From contig CAMRHE010000133.1 in NCBI GenBank assembly GCA_947044405.1, forward strand, positions 3,100,001 through 3,164,000: DNA of 64,000 nt, written 5' to 3'. Under the pieces are notes generated by a model. That model was not told where the DNA came from, did not search any database, and was given only the letters and a program-made list of their open reading frames with translations. Every line of letters begins with the position of its first letter. Position 1 is the stretch's first letter. This document shows, piece after piece, positions 22,746-37,448 of the stretch. This DNA comes from Leptodactylus fallax (Eukaryota > Chordata > Amphibia > Anura > Leptodactylidae). The position numbers and the translations under genes were made by a program.

Positions 22746-23360
22746 TCCTAATATTATAATGTGCCATGTAAAAAAGCAGATTTCCACAATGTGAGGCCTC
22801 AGTCTAAAATCACAATGTCGTGCCAAATGACAAACCCGTTACTCCTACACTGACAACTCAGCATTATTCTATACCGGGTCTATAATAGCATCATTTATAA
22901 TACAGCTGGTTCAAGTATCAGCCACTACAGGATGGGGAGAAGCTGAGTGTAGTGTATTTCCTGGACAGTATGGGATGAGCGCCCCCTATATGGAGGATGG
23001 CTGTCCTCTGTACATAAGAGTCTCAGGAGCTGCCTCAGTCACAAGTCATTATAATCAATCAGTGCAGCGGGCCCAGCACACAGCACAGCAGGAGCGCTGC
23101 TCACTGACACCCATGGGTGACCCCGGAGACCCTCACACCTCGCTGAGCTGACTTTTACTATGAAATATAGATGTGCTCTGCTGCAGGCTTTATACATGCT
23201 GCCTGCCTCTAGGTTTACTGCACTGAATAGAAGTTATAGAAGTAGTAGTGATGAGTTTGTCATCTGTGCTTACATGTACTGTTAATGCTGTGTTACAAAA
23301 TTACTGTAATTCATAAAGTTATGAAATTGCTAATTCTATATTATCTTACTCTATCATTAT
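22746..23360. other. No gene seen
   Basis: Mixed sequence with a GC-richer patch at about 22970-23150 ('agcgccccctatatggagg'; 'cagcgggcccagcac'). No reading frame with a recognisable domain. Confidence 0.35.
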
Positions 23361-23366
23361 CATATC

Positions 23367-23409
<43 letters not shown>

Positions 23410-23519
23410 CATCTCATATCTATCTATCTATCTATCCATCCATCCATCTATCTATCTATCTATCTATCTATCTCTCTCTCTATCCATCCATCTATCTATC
23501 TATCTATCTATCTATCTCA

Positions 23520-23552
<33 letters not shown>

Positions 23553-23554
23553 CA

Positions 23555-23586
<32 letters not shown>

Positions 23587-23612
23587 CCATATCTATCTAT
23601 CTATCTCACTCT
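23361..23612 (+). repeat. (TCTA)n microsatellite with CATC and CTCATA interruptions
   Basis: Almost continuous TCTA broken by 'ccatc' and 'ctcatatc'. The Ser-Ile-Tyr-Leu frames over it are microsatellite translation. Confidence 0.95.
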
Positions 23613-23998
23613 TCCACCCTATCATGCTCTTATTCTTTAGAATAATGAGCTGTATAGATAGATTTCTGAGTTTTTTTTCACTTGTTCTCTCCCTGACACT
23701 AAACTGAATCTTTCTAGTTAAACATGGCTGATAACATAAAGCAACGGACTACATTCAGCTCCATGCTAAGTGTTTTCACCCTTCCCCACCTGTTATATGG
23801 GGAGTCTTTATAACTAGGTATATATAACAGTGGCTGGTGCTATACAGAGCTGTAGAGTATAATTCATCACCTCAGTGTCAGTGAATATTGCCAGGAAGAA
23901 GTGGAGGTGAGACAGTCACTGGATCACTGAGACACGGAGCAGATCTTACACAGTGTTACTCCAACCTATAGAACAAGTTCAGTATGAACCACGCCTTA
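23613..23998. other. No gene seen
   Basis: Unremarkable sequence between the microsatellite and the 46-bp array. 'tatatggggagtctttata' near 23792 and 'tatatataac' near 23818 look TATA-like, but nothing downstream supports a gene. Confidence 0.3.
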
Positions 23999-23999
23999 A

Positions 24000-25505
24000 A
24001 ATGGCTTAAAACATAGGCTAGAATACTGTCAGAGCTAATAGGAACCTATCTATAAAACATAGTGTAGAACACTGTCAGGGCTCCTAGGAACCTATCTATA
24101 AAACATAGTGTATAACACTGTCAGGGCTTCTAGGAACCTATCTATAAAACATAGTGTAGAACACTGTCAGGGCTCCTAGGAACCTATCTATAAAACATAG
24201 TGTAGAACACTGTCAGGACTCCTAGGAACCTATCTATAAAACATAGTGTATAACACTGTCATGGCTCCTAGGAACCTATCTATAAAACATAGTGTAGAAC
24301 ACTGTCATGGCTCCTAGGAACCTATCTATAAAACATAGTGTAGAACACTGTCAGGGCTCCGAGGAACCTATCTATAAAATATAGTGTATGACACTGTCAG
24401 GGCTCCTAGGAACCTATCTATAAAACATAGTGTATAACACTGTCATGGCTCCTAGGAACCTATCTATAAAACATAGTGTATAACACTGTCATGGCTCCTA
24501 GGAATCTATCTATAAAATATAGTGTATAACACTGTCAGGGATCCTAGGAACCTATCTATAAAACATAGTGTAGAACTCTCTTAGGGCTCCTAGGAACCTA
24601 TCTATAAAACATAGTGTAGAACACTGTCAGGGCTCCTAGGAACCTATCTATAAAACATAGTGTAGAACACTGTCAGGGCTCCTAGGAACCTATCTATAAA
24701 ACATAGTGTAGAACACTGTCAGGACTCCTAGGAACCTATCTATAAAACATAGTGTATAACACTGTCATGGCTCCTAGGAACCTATCTATAAAACATAGTG
24801 TAGAACACTGTCATGGCTCCTAGGAACCTATCTATAAAACATAGTGTAGAACACTGTCAGGGCTCCGAGGAACCTATCTATAAAATATAGTGTATGACAC
24901 TGTCAGGGCTCCTAGGAACCTATCTATAAAACATAGTGTATAACACTGTCATGGCTCCTAGGAACCTATCTATAAAACATAGTGTATAACACTGTCATGG
25001 CTCCTAGGAATCTATCTATAAAATATAGTGTATAACACTGTCAGGGATCCTAGGAACCTATCTATAAAACATAGTGTAGAACTCTCTTAGGGCTCCTAGG
25101 AACCTATCTATAAAACATAGTGTAGAACACTGTCAGGGCTCCTAGGAACCTATCTATAAAACATAGTGTAGAACACTGTCAGGGCTCCTAGGAACCTATC
25201 TATAAAACATAGTGTATGACACTGTCAGGGCTCCTAGGAACCTATCTATAAAACATAGTGTAGAATACTGTCAGGGCTCCTGGGAACCTATCTATAAAAC
25301 ATAGTGTATAACTCTGTAAGGGCTCCTAGGAACCTATCTATAAAACATAGTGTAGAACACTGTCAGGGCTCCTGGGAACCTATCTATAAAACATAGTGTA
25401 TAACACTGTCAGGGCTCCTAGGAACCTATCTATAAAACATAGTGTATAACACTGTCAGGGCTCCTAGGAACCTATCTATAAAACATAGTGTATGACACTG
25501 TCAGG
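24000..25505 (+). repeat. 46-bp minisatellite, first locus, about 32 copies
   Basis: The unit is CCTATCTATAAAACATAGTG, TAGAACACTGTCAGGGCTCC, TAGGAA. Rare variants repeat at exact distance: 'gaggaaccta' at 24361 and 24867, and 'tagaactctc' at 24571 and 25077, both 506 bp = 11 units. A second array of the same unit in the same orientation is at 62698-63380. Confidence 0.97.
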
Positions 25506-25560
25506 AGAAACCAGATGCTCCTGTTGGCCAATCCTTTGGGCTCTTCTGTGATAGCAGGAC

Positions 25561-25918
25561 CACCGCTGATAATAGCTATGGTGATACCACTATCATCTAT
25601 CTTTGTGATATGAAACTATGATGTCACATCACATGGATAGTAAAAAAAAAAATTGGTGGCAATGGGTGAAACAATATAAAGCTATGTATAGACACTTTGG
25701 CCATTGAATTTAGAGCAGGTGCTTTGACACTAAATTCAGATGGGCCAGTCACAGGAGAGCCGCTGTCACTATAGCATTCCATATGATATTGGGATAAGCG
25801 CTGATAATAGCAGCAGGGGTACCGCTAACATCTATCCCTGGGCTGTGACGCTGTGATGTCACAGTACAGGGATAGGAAAAGCAAAATTGGTGGCTGTGGG
25901 TGAAACAGTAATAAATCA
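25561..25918 (+). repeat. Diverged tandem duplication (about 236 bp)
   Basis: Two copies share 'gctgataatagc', 'catctatc', 'gatgtcaca', 'ggatag', 'aaaattggtggc' and 'gggtgaaaca' in the same order (about 25561-25680 and 25798-25915). Confidence 0.6.
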
Positions 25919-26280
25919 TAGCGGAGCTGCCGCCGTTATGCTAAATACTAGGTACTGAGTAGCTATTCATCTGTGTTCACACTGTAGACTCATTTTGGGT
26001 CCAAGAGAGGTATTAGTGTAGGGTCCTACCTGAATGAGTTCGCCTTGTCGGGGCAGGTCCAGGCTTCTTACTGTTTGATCAAATATGTATAACAAAGAAC
26101 CTCAAATTTATATATTCAGTTTATAGACCATATTAGTTTATATGTGCCAATAATAGCAGTGATGCAGTTTCCATCTCTGTTCTGTATATGCCCTTGTGCT
26201 GTGTCAGAGGCTGCTGCGCTCTTTTGTATTTTTGTATCTATCTCTCTATCTACCATTCTCATATCTCTCTCTCTCACATA
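25919..26280. other. No gene seen; CT/TCTA-rich right edge
   Basis: Unassigned sequence. 26230-26280 is a degenerate TCTA/CTCTCT tract beside which the Tc1 element inserted. Confidence 0.35.
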
Positions 26281-27221
<941 letters not shown>

Positions 27222-27310
27222 TATTTTGGAGTGCCACCTAATTATTTTTCTATGTATCTATCTATCTATCTATCTGTCGATCTATCTATCTATCTCATAT
27301 CTATGTCATT
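27222..27310 (+). repeat. Short (TCTA)n tract after 'ttttggagtgc' flank
   Basis: 27255-27305 is (TCTA)n with one 'ctgtcgatc' interruption. The preceding 'ttttggagtgccacctaatt' closely resembles the flank of the 42.37-kb (TCTA)n tract. Confidence 0.8.
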
Positions 27311-28215
27311 ACATTACCTGGTACTACAATGGTACACTCAGTGTCTCACCATGTGACAAGCTTTATTATTACAGTCTTAGAATAACAAAAAGTCTTGATA
27401 GATAAATAGATATACAGTAACTAGCTGTACACAATATGGTGTTTATCGGATTCTATCGTATAGCAGAGTTGAGTTGGGCGGATGTATCAAAGCTAAGTTT
27501 GCTAGGCATGATATAGCAGTGTCATTGCTTGATGTAGCACCTATAGTTGGATGTAGTGATACTGAGTTTGTCAGCGGTACAATTCAGTATGATTTCCCAT
27601 ATTCAGGTCTGTTTTTCATATTTAGAAGTGTAATATTTTTTCTGCTACCTCTGTATTAGTATGTAGTGTGATACCGGAGGACTGCCAGGACTCTGCCATC
27701 ATATAGATTACATGCAGCGAAAAAAATATAATTATTGATTTCAGAAAAACCTATTTTCCTTTAATCTGCAGCGATGGAATGAATGGGGATTGAGCTGGGT
27801 TTATAGGGTTTATGTGATATATTTCAGGCTTCCATCATGGACCCCGCTGGTAACGTCAGCTGTGAGTGGGGGGGAGGGACTGCGGTAATAAAAGTGGATA
27901 AGAGTAGAGTGGATACCTGGAATAGTGTGCTGGATGAGGACACTACACCCCTTGTTCAATGAAGGGGCCCTTAAATCATCTTTATGACTTCCATTAGTAA
28001 AGTGTTTTACTGTACACGCACTTACCTGCGGGGATTAAAAAACCGCCACAGACATGACTGATTCATGACCGCACTACTGTAAACTTAAGTATTGCATACA
28101 GACCCAGAGGTCGATAAAGAATATATACTGACCTGTCACTAGAACATAGAGCAGGGACACATCGCAAGGTCAGCTCTGCTACATCTTATGGCAAGTTAGA
28201 ATTTTAGCCCCAGAT
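27311..28215. other. No gene seen
   Basis: Worn copies of the GATGTAGCAGAGCTG motif near 27465, 27480 and 28165, otherwise unassigned. A TTAA plus MITE end (AAAGGGGTATTTC) begins at 28216. Confidence 0.35.
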
Positions 28216-28363
28216 TTAAAGGGGTATTTCATGTCAGCTCCATAACGGTTATATCTCAAGTGCACATCTTCAGGTCCAACATTCTGTGTCGATACATTTC
28301 ATGTTTTCAATTTCTGATTTTTTTTTTTTTTTTGGGTGGGGGAAGAGTTATCTCATTGACACA

Positions 28364-28952
28364 TTAAATGGAATGTGTAGCCAAAAAAACCCTAATTTTT
28401 AAATCTTTTTTTTTTATATATAATAAACATATTTGTTAAGAATTTTTGAATTTTTTTTTTTTTTTTTTTTTACATTTCATTTGTAAAAAATACTATATTC
28501 TGCACTCTGGCTAATAAGCCTAATTATAGACTGACAATTGCCAATTCTGCAGGGGTTTTCTTTACAGCAGTCAGCTCATTTACATCACAGACAGGATTAC
28601 AATAGAAGATAACACCTCTATAGATAACACCACTGACCCATCATTACATCACTACTGACAATAGATGATGTCACAGTTTATCTCCTCCCCCTCCCTGCAC
28701 AGAACATGTCTAGAAAACTCTCCCATAGACCTCAATGAGTCGGCTCCAGTCTAGTGCTGCCTATGGCCATGAGACTGCTGTAAAGCATATCACTAAATGC
28801 TGTTAACGGAGCAGAGGAGAAGCCCAGGCAAAATGGCCGCCCCCATGATCACGGACAGAGAATAGAATTAAAAAATACAGTCTGAAAATTAAAACAGATT
28901 AGAAAAAGTGATAGATTTAAGGAAAAAAAAATTGCCCGATGTGTTACTTTAA
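28364..28952. mobile_element. TTAA-flanked dispersed element, copy 1
   Basis: TTAA at 28364-28367 and 28949-28952; ends are weakly inverted (ATGGAATGTGTAGCC against AGTAACACATCGGGC). The interior, 'tttacatcacagacaggatt' through 'aagatggccgccccca'-like sequence, matches 37920-38200 over about 300 bp, including 'taaatgctgttaac' and 'gagcagaggagaagc'. Confidence 0.7.
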
Positions 28953-29290
28953 AATAATAAAAAACACATGCTGCATGGAGCTACCACTAGGTGGAGCACA
29001 ACTTTTTGCCTTACTCCATTAGGACAAAGCTATAGTCAGTAGACCGAGGTCTGCATTGTCTATTGAAGGCTGAAGTAGTCTGATATCCACCTCATGTCTT
29101 AGGCTCGGCCTCTTGCCCTTTCTCCATACTTTACAGTGCAGCGCTGCTTGCTAAGATTGGCTGCTGTGTAGAATTCTATTCAGGGTAAATATGTGAATAT
29201 AAATATTAAGAGTTTTCTATTGATGAGATGAACCAAAAGCAAAAGAAAAAAATCTTCCAGAATATTTTGGGGATATATAGATATATGATA
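28953..29290. other. No gene seen; one CTCF-like motif
   Basis: 'ccactaggtggagc' at 28984-28997 resembles the CTCF core. Nothing else is supported. Confidence 0.3.
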
Positions 29291-29596
29291 AAGGATTATG
29301 ATATTCTTAGGATAAGTCTTCAATATCAGATTGGTGGGGTCTGACACCAGGGACCTCCACAGATCAGTTGTTTCAAAAGACCACAGATTCAGGCGAGTGC
29401 TGCAGCCTCTTCACCGAATAACAAACACAGCGCCGTACATTGTATAGTGGCTGTGGTTGGTATTGCAGCCACTTAGCTGCAGATAGACCACATGACAAAT
29501 GAATGTGACATCACTGGCCTGTGAAGCAGAAACCTCCACTGATCAGAAATCCTAAAGATAGGTCAACAATATCCAACTCCTGGGAAACCCCTTTAA
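29290..29596. mobile_element. Worn TTAA MITE, right end preserved
   Basis: Right end 'gggaaacccctttaa' with TTAA at 29593-29596. 'aagataggtcaacaatatcc' near 29553 pairs loosely with 'ggataagtcttcaatatcag' near 29310. Confidence 0.5.
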
Positions 29597-31020
29597 GGCT
29601 AAAGCAGAACGCAGTTAAAAAACGCTGCGGGAAAAAAACACAATGGATCACATTTTTTTCCACAGGGTTTTTCATTGCGTTTTTTTGCCATGTTTTTCTC
29701 TGTTTCATTGTTTTAGAATGTTGTACCCCTACCATCAGTGTACAACATACACTAGGCCGTAACCAAACCAGCCATTGCCTCTATTTGTTACCGTGCCTTT
29801 AACATGGACTGTACCATTTGCCCTTGTAAATGGGGTGTGGTACATTTTCCTACCTCACAGTGAGATTTCTATAAAGGGGGCATGGCTAAGTTTATATATA
29901 GAGCAGCCCCCTACATGTTCAGTGATTTCTAACACCTCACAGAAAACTGACATTAGACTATGGCTGGTTTTACATGCCCAAGTTCGGGCTGGGAAATTCG
30001 GCCACAATATGGCTAAGGCCGGATTCACAGGTCTCCTCAGAAGTCGCCACAGTTGGGCGCCCTGACTACTGCCGGGCCTGAACGGACCTAGGACAGTGAC
30101 AAGCCAAGGAGGTAGCCTCCATTTTGTATAGACATGGAAGACGTCTGAATTTCACATTAGGGATGTCAGAGACAAAGTAGTGTGGGGCCAAGGTTACTGG
30201 AGAAAGTCTCACCCCTGTACGCCATCATATCCGTGACTGAAACCAGAATTGTCTATGCCTACTGTACACGACAAAGACGTTACTGACCGTTCTAACATCT
30301 GATAAATATGGCCGTTAATGTCGGTTTATGGCGGCCATTTTGCATCCGTTTTGCTGTTCTGTTTTTGATGGCCGAGAGTCCCCTGTTTCTAACGGTCAGT
30401 CAAAAAAACGGATACATTTCAGTGCTCTTTCGTTTTTGACCCACCGATCCATTTTTAACAGATGTAAAATGGACATCAATTGTAACATCCATTAAAAAAG
30501 GATTTACTGATATATATTAGGCCTGTGAGTCCATGAAAAAGGACAAAGATAATGCAGGTCCAATTATTTTTTGACCGCTGTGAAAAATGGTCAGTCAGAG
30601 AACCCGGACATGTGAATAGACGAAGTCAATCTGTTCTCAAAAAGAACATGTGATGGATGGTCAAAAAATGGCCATCACGCATCTGTTTTTCACGTTGTGT
30701 GAATAAGGCCTAAGGCTACATTCAGACAGCTGAGGTACAAAACGGCCATTACAAATTTCCATTATTCATGGCCATCTTCCACCCAAGGGGTGGCCATTTT
30801 CACAGATCCTCAATACATTTCAGTGTAAAGAGGGGTCTGTGAAAACAGACAAAAATAGTCGGATCATCAAAGTAGCGGTCATGCGAGTAGCCCCGCTCGC
30901 AGACATTGAATTTAATGCTGCCATGTGACGTCCATTAAAAAATTATCCGCACCCACTTCAACTTTGACTCCTCCCATTCCCATCCATTTCTCTTTGTGCC
31001 CCCACACAGTATAATGTCCG
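29597..31020. other. MITE-like repeat cluster, no gene
   Basis: Contains several fragments with 'aaggc(c/t)' ends: 29595 'aaggctaaagcagaacgc', 30011 'ctaaggccggattcacagg', 30705 'aaggcctaaggctacattc'. The interior has many 'aaacgga', 'ccgtttt' and 'ggccat' motifs in both orientations (30300-30900), typical of foldback interiors. No frame has a known domain. Confidence 0.45.
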
Positions 31021-31049
31021 TACAGTTACCCTAACAAGATATGCCCCCA

Positions 31050-31480
31050 CATTGTTTCCCTCCAACTGCCACCAGTTTAATTTCCCCCTCCAGTTGCCTC
31101 AGTTTATTGTCCCCCTCCAGCTGCCCCCAGTTTAATGTCCCTCTTGCTCTTCCACCAGTTTAATGCCCCCCTTTATCTTCCCCCAGTTTAATGTCCCTCT
31201 CGCTCTGCCACCAGTTTAATTCCCCCCTTCATCTTCCCCCAGTTTAATGTCCCTCTCGCTCTGCCGCCAGTTTAATGTCCTCCTCCATCTGCCACAAAAG
31301 TTTCATGTCCCCCTCTAGTTGCAGCCAAAGCTTAATGTCTGCATCCAGCTGCCATCAGTTTCATGTCTCCCCCTCCCGTCTGCCTCCACAGTTTCATGTT
31401 CACCTCTAGTTGCTCCCACAGGATAATGTCCCCCCCATCTGCCCCCAGTTTAAAGTCTCCCCTCCTACTGCCCCCACAAT
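31050..31480 (+). repeat. About 29-bp CT-rich minisatellite
   Basis: The unit is CAGTTTAATGTCCCCCTCCA plus 'gctgccccc', about 14 imperfect copies. A two-unit variant ('ctctcgctctgcc') recurs near 31197 and 31253. Confidence 0.8.
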
Positions 31481-32770
31481 ACTGTGTCCCTATTTTGGTA
31501 CCAACCAAACATAAAAGAAATATTCCCCTCTCCTCGCTCCCCTGCTGCTCTGTCTGAAGTCTCTGCTCCTGGAGGCTTCAGGGAGCTCCAGAGTGAGTGA
31601 CGTCATCACATCGCACCTACAGCTCCTGAAGCTTACAGGGGTGGAATTGTCAAAAATAAGCAGCAAAATCTGCAGCAAAAAGAACTGCGTTTCTGCAATG
31701 TGGGGCCTTAGCCTTAGGGTGCCCCACTTTGCCATCATTACCAGCAGACAGATCAGCGGTGAGTACCCTGTCCCATTTTCACTTGCCCATTTACCATGGT
31801 GAGCGTATCAGAACGTACAGCCACCATGGAAGGGAGATGTACAAATGTGACCACATGACGTGTGTGTGTGTTGAACATCTCCGTCCCCAACTCCTACGAC
31901 CATCATCTTCACCGTTATCATCCCGACTGTATTAATATATCAAATTGCAGGAAAGGGTTAAAACTCCATGACATTAATTTTACAAAGAAAGCAAAAATCA
32001 TTTTGGTGACGGATTCCTGACATATGACAAGTTGCTTTGTGATGAATATATGCGTCATGCTGATTCCAGGATGATCTCACCTGAGGTGTCTATGAGATCA
32101 GATAAGGGGTATCCCATATAATATACAGAGGTACCTGGGTCCTCATGATGGAGATCGGAAAAATCGCTGCTGTTTTCTATCTGTACTACTTAGATATGTA
32201 GTACAAAAAAATAAATAAATAAAAATAAATAAATTTATTAAATTAAAAATCCACAAAAATTGAAAAAAAAAAAAACATTTATACCCACCTTTCCTGGCTC
32301 CATGTGTCTTCCAGCACTCTCCCTGATGTCATCGGCCCCATGTCACCTTTGAGGCCTGTGATTGAGCCTTAGTGATCATGTGGGGGATTTCGACATCATG
32401 ATGTTGATGTCGCCACATGATTTCTGACATCCAATCACAAGCCTCAGCAGTGACCTGGTGCCGATGACATCAGGGAACGAGACAGAAGACAATAAGGACG
32501 TCCAATGAAGAAGACTGGACGCTGTGTCGGAGCCCCTGAGAGGTGAGTATATAGCAGCCCAGAGGACACTGCTGAAATTGTTATATGCACATGTCACTAT
32601 GAACATAGTCATGTATGACATTTGTATATCGTCCCTTTAAATGGGCCGATCCATTCTGTGTTTGGGGGAATTGAGCATATTTCCATATTGAGAGAGTAAG
32701 AGACTGGTACATAGAGAGAGATAGGAAAGATTCAAGCGCAGGCTGCGGGTTTTTCCATCCACCAGGTTCA
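31481..32770. other. Unassigned; one palindrome and AAAT tract
   Basis: 31670-31716 is a solo MITE end (aatgtggggccttagcc). 32205-32270 is A/T-rich (AAAT)n. 32315-32485 is an inverted repeat: 'ccctgatgtcatcggcccca' pairs with 'tgccgatgacatcaggga', and 'gaggcctgtgattg' with 'caatcacaagcctc'. No gene. Confidence 0.45.
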
Positions 32771-33874
32771 CCCTACACCAAGGGTAGGCAACCTTTTTTG
32801 TTCGGCGTGCCAATTTTAATTAAGAAATCAAAGATGAGGTACCCGGAGTGCTGAGCAATAATTGTAATTCTGATGACCCCTAAACTAAAGTCATATACCA
32901 CAAACCATAACACAGAAGTGCTGCCACCAGATGCTTCAGGATGCATGCGCTTACTGCTATTTCCTGGGGCGCTCCTATAATTTCTGATTAGAAGCAATGA
33001 AAGTCCAAGTGCATCCCCCAATTAGTGGTAAATGTGTCCAGGAGCAGCGTATGGCAGCATCATTGTGGTGGAAACACACTATGTATCTGGATGCAGCTAT
33101 ATTCTTAGGCCACTGGAACTTTTACTTCACTGTAAAACTGCATTCAGATGGTGCATTTTTGCACAAAAAAAAAAAAAAAAAGTCTGAGTTTTCTGTGCAA
33201 AAACACATCCTTAATACAGAAAACACACCGTTATACGGAATAATGTCCCATAGCGGGCACTGCACACGGTATTATGAACCATAGTGGCCCCAGCATACAG
33301 TATTATGTCCCATAGTGGTCCCTGCACACATTATTATGCCCCATAGCGGCCCCTGCACACAGTATTATGTCCCATAGCAGCCCCTGCACACAGTATAATA
33401 TTCTAACTTTTATAATATTCCAATTTTCGCCACTCACTAGCTTTTATTATACTGTGGGGTCTCTTCAGACCCCACAGTATAATAACCTGAGGGCCAAGAG
33501 AGGTGACAAACATAAAAAACAATGTTACTTACCTTACCTGCGCTCTGCAGCCACTCTCTTCTCTTCAGGCGCTTCTGTCTGTAGTCAGCGACCGCTCATT
33601 GGGCCGCAGGGGTCACGTCGGTGTCATTATGCGCCGCGGAGCGCAGAGAAGGTGAGTAACAAAGTTTTTTATGTTTGATCACCTCCCCGGGGGCTCCGCT
33701 TATTATACTCTGGAGTCTGAAGACACCCCACAGTTTAATAATAGCAGTTTCGTTTCGGCCGTGTTTGGTCCGATCAAATCTGCTGGGTGAGGACTCGGGC
33801 TGCCGTGCCAGGGAAGTAAACCTTGCGTACCACACTTGGCACGCGTGCGGGGGGTTGCCGACCCTGCCCTACAC
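32771..33874. mobile_element. Non-autonomous hAT element with perfect 8-bp target duplication
   Basis: The 8-bp sequence CCCTACAC occurs at 32771-32778 and 33867-33874, directly outside inverted ends CAAGGGTAGGCAACC (left) and CAGGGTCGGCAACC (right, reverse complement). An 8-bp duplication and CAGGGGTCGGCAACC-like ends are hallmarks of hAT transposons. The 1088-bp interior has no transposase. It holds five copies of a 31-33-bp repeat (33238-33405), then a palindrome ('gtggggtctcttcagacccc') and CpG-rich sequence. Confidence 0.88.
33238..33405 (+). repeat. Five copies of the 'GTCCCATAG' minisatellite inside the hAT
   Basis: Units such as 'cacagtattatgtcccatag' plus '(t/c)ggcccctgca'. The same monomer makes the 50-copy array at 39450-40985. 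Confidence 0.85.
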
Positions 33875-34850
33875 TCACAGTGGACCTCTGTTGTCTGGAG
33901 GCTGTTGGTCCCTTACCGCACTCTGGCTTGGCACCCTGACTACTGCTGGGAATGATAGGACCCACGTTTAGGAAATGCACATTGTAGTGGAGAAAGCCAG
34001 TTTTCCTGCAACCAAGAATCTTATTCCTGCAACAACATCATGGGCACTCCAACCACCATCTGGCTCAGGAGGGCTGAAGACCATTAGGACATGCCCCGGG
34101 GGACAGACTACCACCCCATCACGTACACCTCAGGCCACCTCAGCTCTGCACCAGCCCAGGAGTTGAGCTGGAGGATTTGGTTGAGTCAACAAGCCACTGT
34201 GACCACCACTGTTCCCACACCATACCCAGCCTACGGGTTGCTGCAAGTCTAGCTATTTCATTATTTTTGCACACCCTTTCTGGCGTCCATATGTTTTCCT
34301 CTGAGGCCTGAATAGACCCCATAGTATAGTAATAAATTTTGGTGGATTTGTTGATGGTGGAACCCAAACATTTCAAGTTTGGCTGACCCTGTAACTTTTG
34401 GAAAAGTCGTAACGAATTCAGTTTGTTACAAACTGTTTCACTCATCTCTGCTTAGCTTAAGATGGTGAGAAAGTTTTTTATATAATTTACGCCAAAAACC
34501 TCCCAAAAACTGAAGGCTTGAACCTGGTAGTATGATAACTAGGGAGGTGCACTTCTTATTATGGCACATGAAACGCCGGAACAATTCTGTGCATCGTTCA
34601 TGTCCTCAAAGCCAAGACTGGCCTGGTCCCCACGGGGCTAAAAGTTTAATTTTTTTTACTTTTTATTTTTGCATTTCCCGTCCTTGGTGCTTCTATATCA
34701 CAGCGGGTATTTTGGCGATTGTAGGTTCTAGCCTCCTGCTGTGCAGAATTCACTTTACGTTTCAAGATATTTTTAGAAAAACTTTTTTTTTTTTTTTTTT
34801 TTGTTTTTTAGAATTTCTGGCCTCTCTGGTTCATACTTGACCTGGATGTC
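33875..34850. other. No gene seen; right end of a GAGATG MITE
   Basis: 34300-34448 carries 'gaattcagtttgttac' and ends 'tcactcatctctg', like the right end of the MITE at 45695-46224. No recognisable gene. Confidence 0.35.
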
Positions 34851-35494
34851 TAGAAGAGGAAGAGACTTCTCAATTATGTCTGGAAAATTACGTTCCGGCG
34901 TCAATTATGTTTGTAACGGCGAGCGATCGTGAGAAGATTAATCTTGATCTCCAGGTAATTGCTCGGGATTACTGGTAGATTCTAATGGTGGATCGGTCAG
35001 AGGCACAAAGACGAAAAAATGTACAGTGACTGGTTGAGCGAGGGACGGCCGAGCCCTATAGTCGTGGCCGAGGGGAGGACACAGAGCCATTGTCAAACAG
35101 TGACACGGTCCTGAGACTATTGACTGAGGGTCCATTATCCCAAATCGCCCTCGGTGGGTCACATGACTTGCAATCCAACTTTTTGCTTCCCCGTAGATGC
35201 GTGTTTTTGATGCCATCAGATCTGTCACTTCGTACACTGGGTTTTTTTTTTTCTATTTGCTTAATGGCTGTAAAAATCCATCTCAATGGTTTAGCACTCA
35301 GTAGGTGACAGATATAGCTTTACAGGATGACGTGATGTACGTGATGGCGAGTCAATATTGATTTCTTATGAAAAGGCAAAGCAAGAGACTATTGTGTCAG
35401 TTTTTCTAGACGTAAAATACATCAGCGATTTGGGGCAGGCCAGGTACGCCACTTTTTTTGGTGCACTTTGTGACCAATTCTGGTCAGGTTTTAT
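34851..35494. other. Non-repetitive-looking sequence
   Basis: 34860-35330 shows no internal repetition and contains CpG-bearing motifs (for example 'aacggcgagcgatcgtgag'). It is a candidate for unique or conserved non-coding DNA. No gene. Confidence 0.35.
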
Positions 35495-35980
35495 TTAAAG
35501 GGGCTCAAAATGGCCTATAAAGATAGTCACAGTCCGAGGTCCGCCCAACACAGGTTGAAAGGTCAGTCCTCTTTCCTCCCTCATTTTTTGGAAAGTCTTC
35601 GATAAGCAGAGTACACAGTATCGAGCATGCCCAATGACATCACAGTGCACCCGGATACTAGGGCACTGTGATGTCATCGGGAATGCGCCATAGCGTTTAC
35701 TGGACTTGGTGAAGACTTTCCAAAAAATGAGCGAGGACAGAGGGCTACCCTTCATCCTGTGGGGGGCGGAAGTCGGAGGGAATCAAGGGCGGTAATCTGT
35801 AGCGCCCACCAAAGCCCAAACTGCAGATTACACACAAAAAGACCTTTTTCACTTCATTTACATATATAAAAGTCAGAATATCTTAGCAATAACAAAGGCA
35901 GTTTGGAAACCTTATCCCAAGCTCTACAAGGTACGGGGTCTATCTTTATATGCCATTTTGGGATGATAGACTCTCTTTAA
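35495..35980. mobile_element. TTAA MITE with internal palindrome
   Basis: TTAA at 35495-35498 and 35977-35980. Both ends share 'AAAATGG' followed by 'ATAAAGATAG' in inverted orientation. The inner palindrome pairs 'cattttttggaaagtcttc' (35582) with 'gaagactttccaaaaaatg' (35711), and 'gacatcacagtgc' with 'gcactgtgatgtc'. Confidence 0.75.
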
Positions 35981-36510
35981 CCCCTTCCTGACATCTGCCG
36001 TAATGTTAGGTATTTAATATGGTGGCCGCTCATGAGCTGATCAGCAGCCATAGCCACCGGGTCTTTGCTGTATTATCCCTAGAACACATATAAATGTAAA
36101 AAATTACTGTGAAACACATACACATTAGGGATCCCTGTGCCCGAAAATGCCCGGTCTACAAATCTAGAAGAATATTTTTCCTATATGGTGAACACCGCAG
36201 CGGGAAAAACAAATCAAAAGTGCTGAACTGATATTTTTTTTGCTGTTTCGTCTCTGATAATTTGAATAAAAAGTGATAAATGCAAAAGACATTCCCCAAA
36301 ATGGTATAACTAAAAAGTTCACCTGGCCCCGCAAAAAAAGACGCCCTATACATCCCCGTACACAGAAGTATAAAAAAGTTACGGGTGTCAGAATATGGAG
36401 ACTTTTAGAAAAAATTTTTTTGCAAAGTTTTGGATTTATGCTAAGGGGTTAAAATGTAAATAAAACTATATAAATTTGGTATCCCCGGAATCGTACCAAA
36501 ACATAGACTA

Positions 36511-37448
<938 letters not shown>

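Noticed and set aside
24000..25505. Possible CRISPR-like array (regular 46-bp repeats)
   Set aside because: There are no unique spacers; the whole 46-bp unit repeats, and the context is a vertebrate genome.
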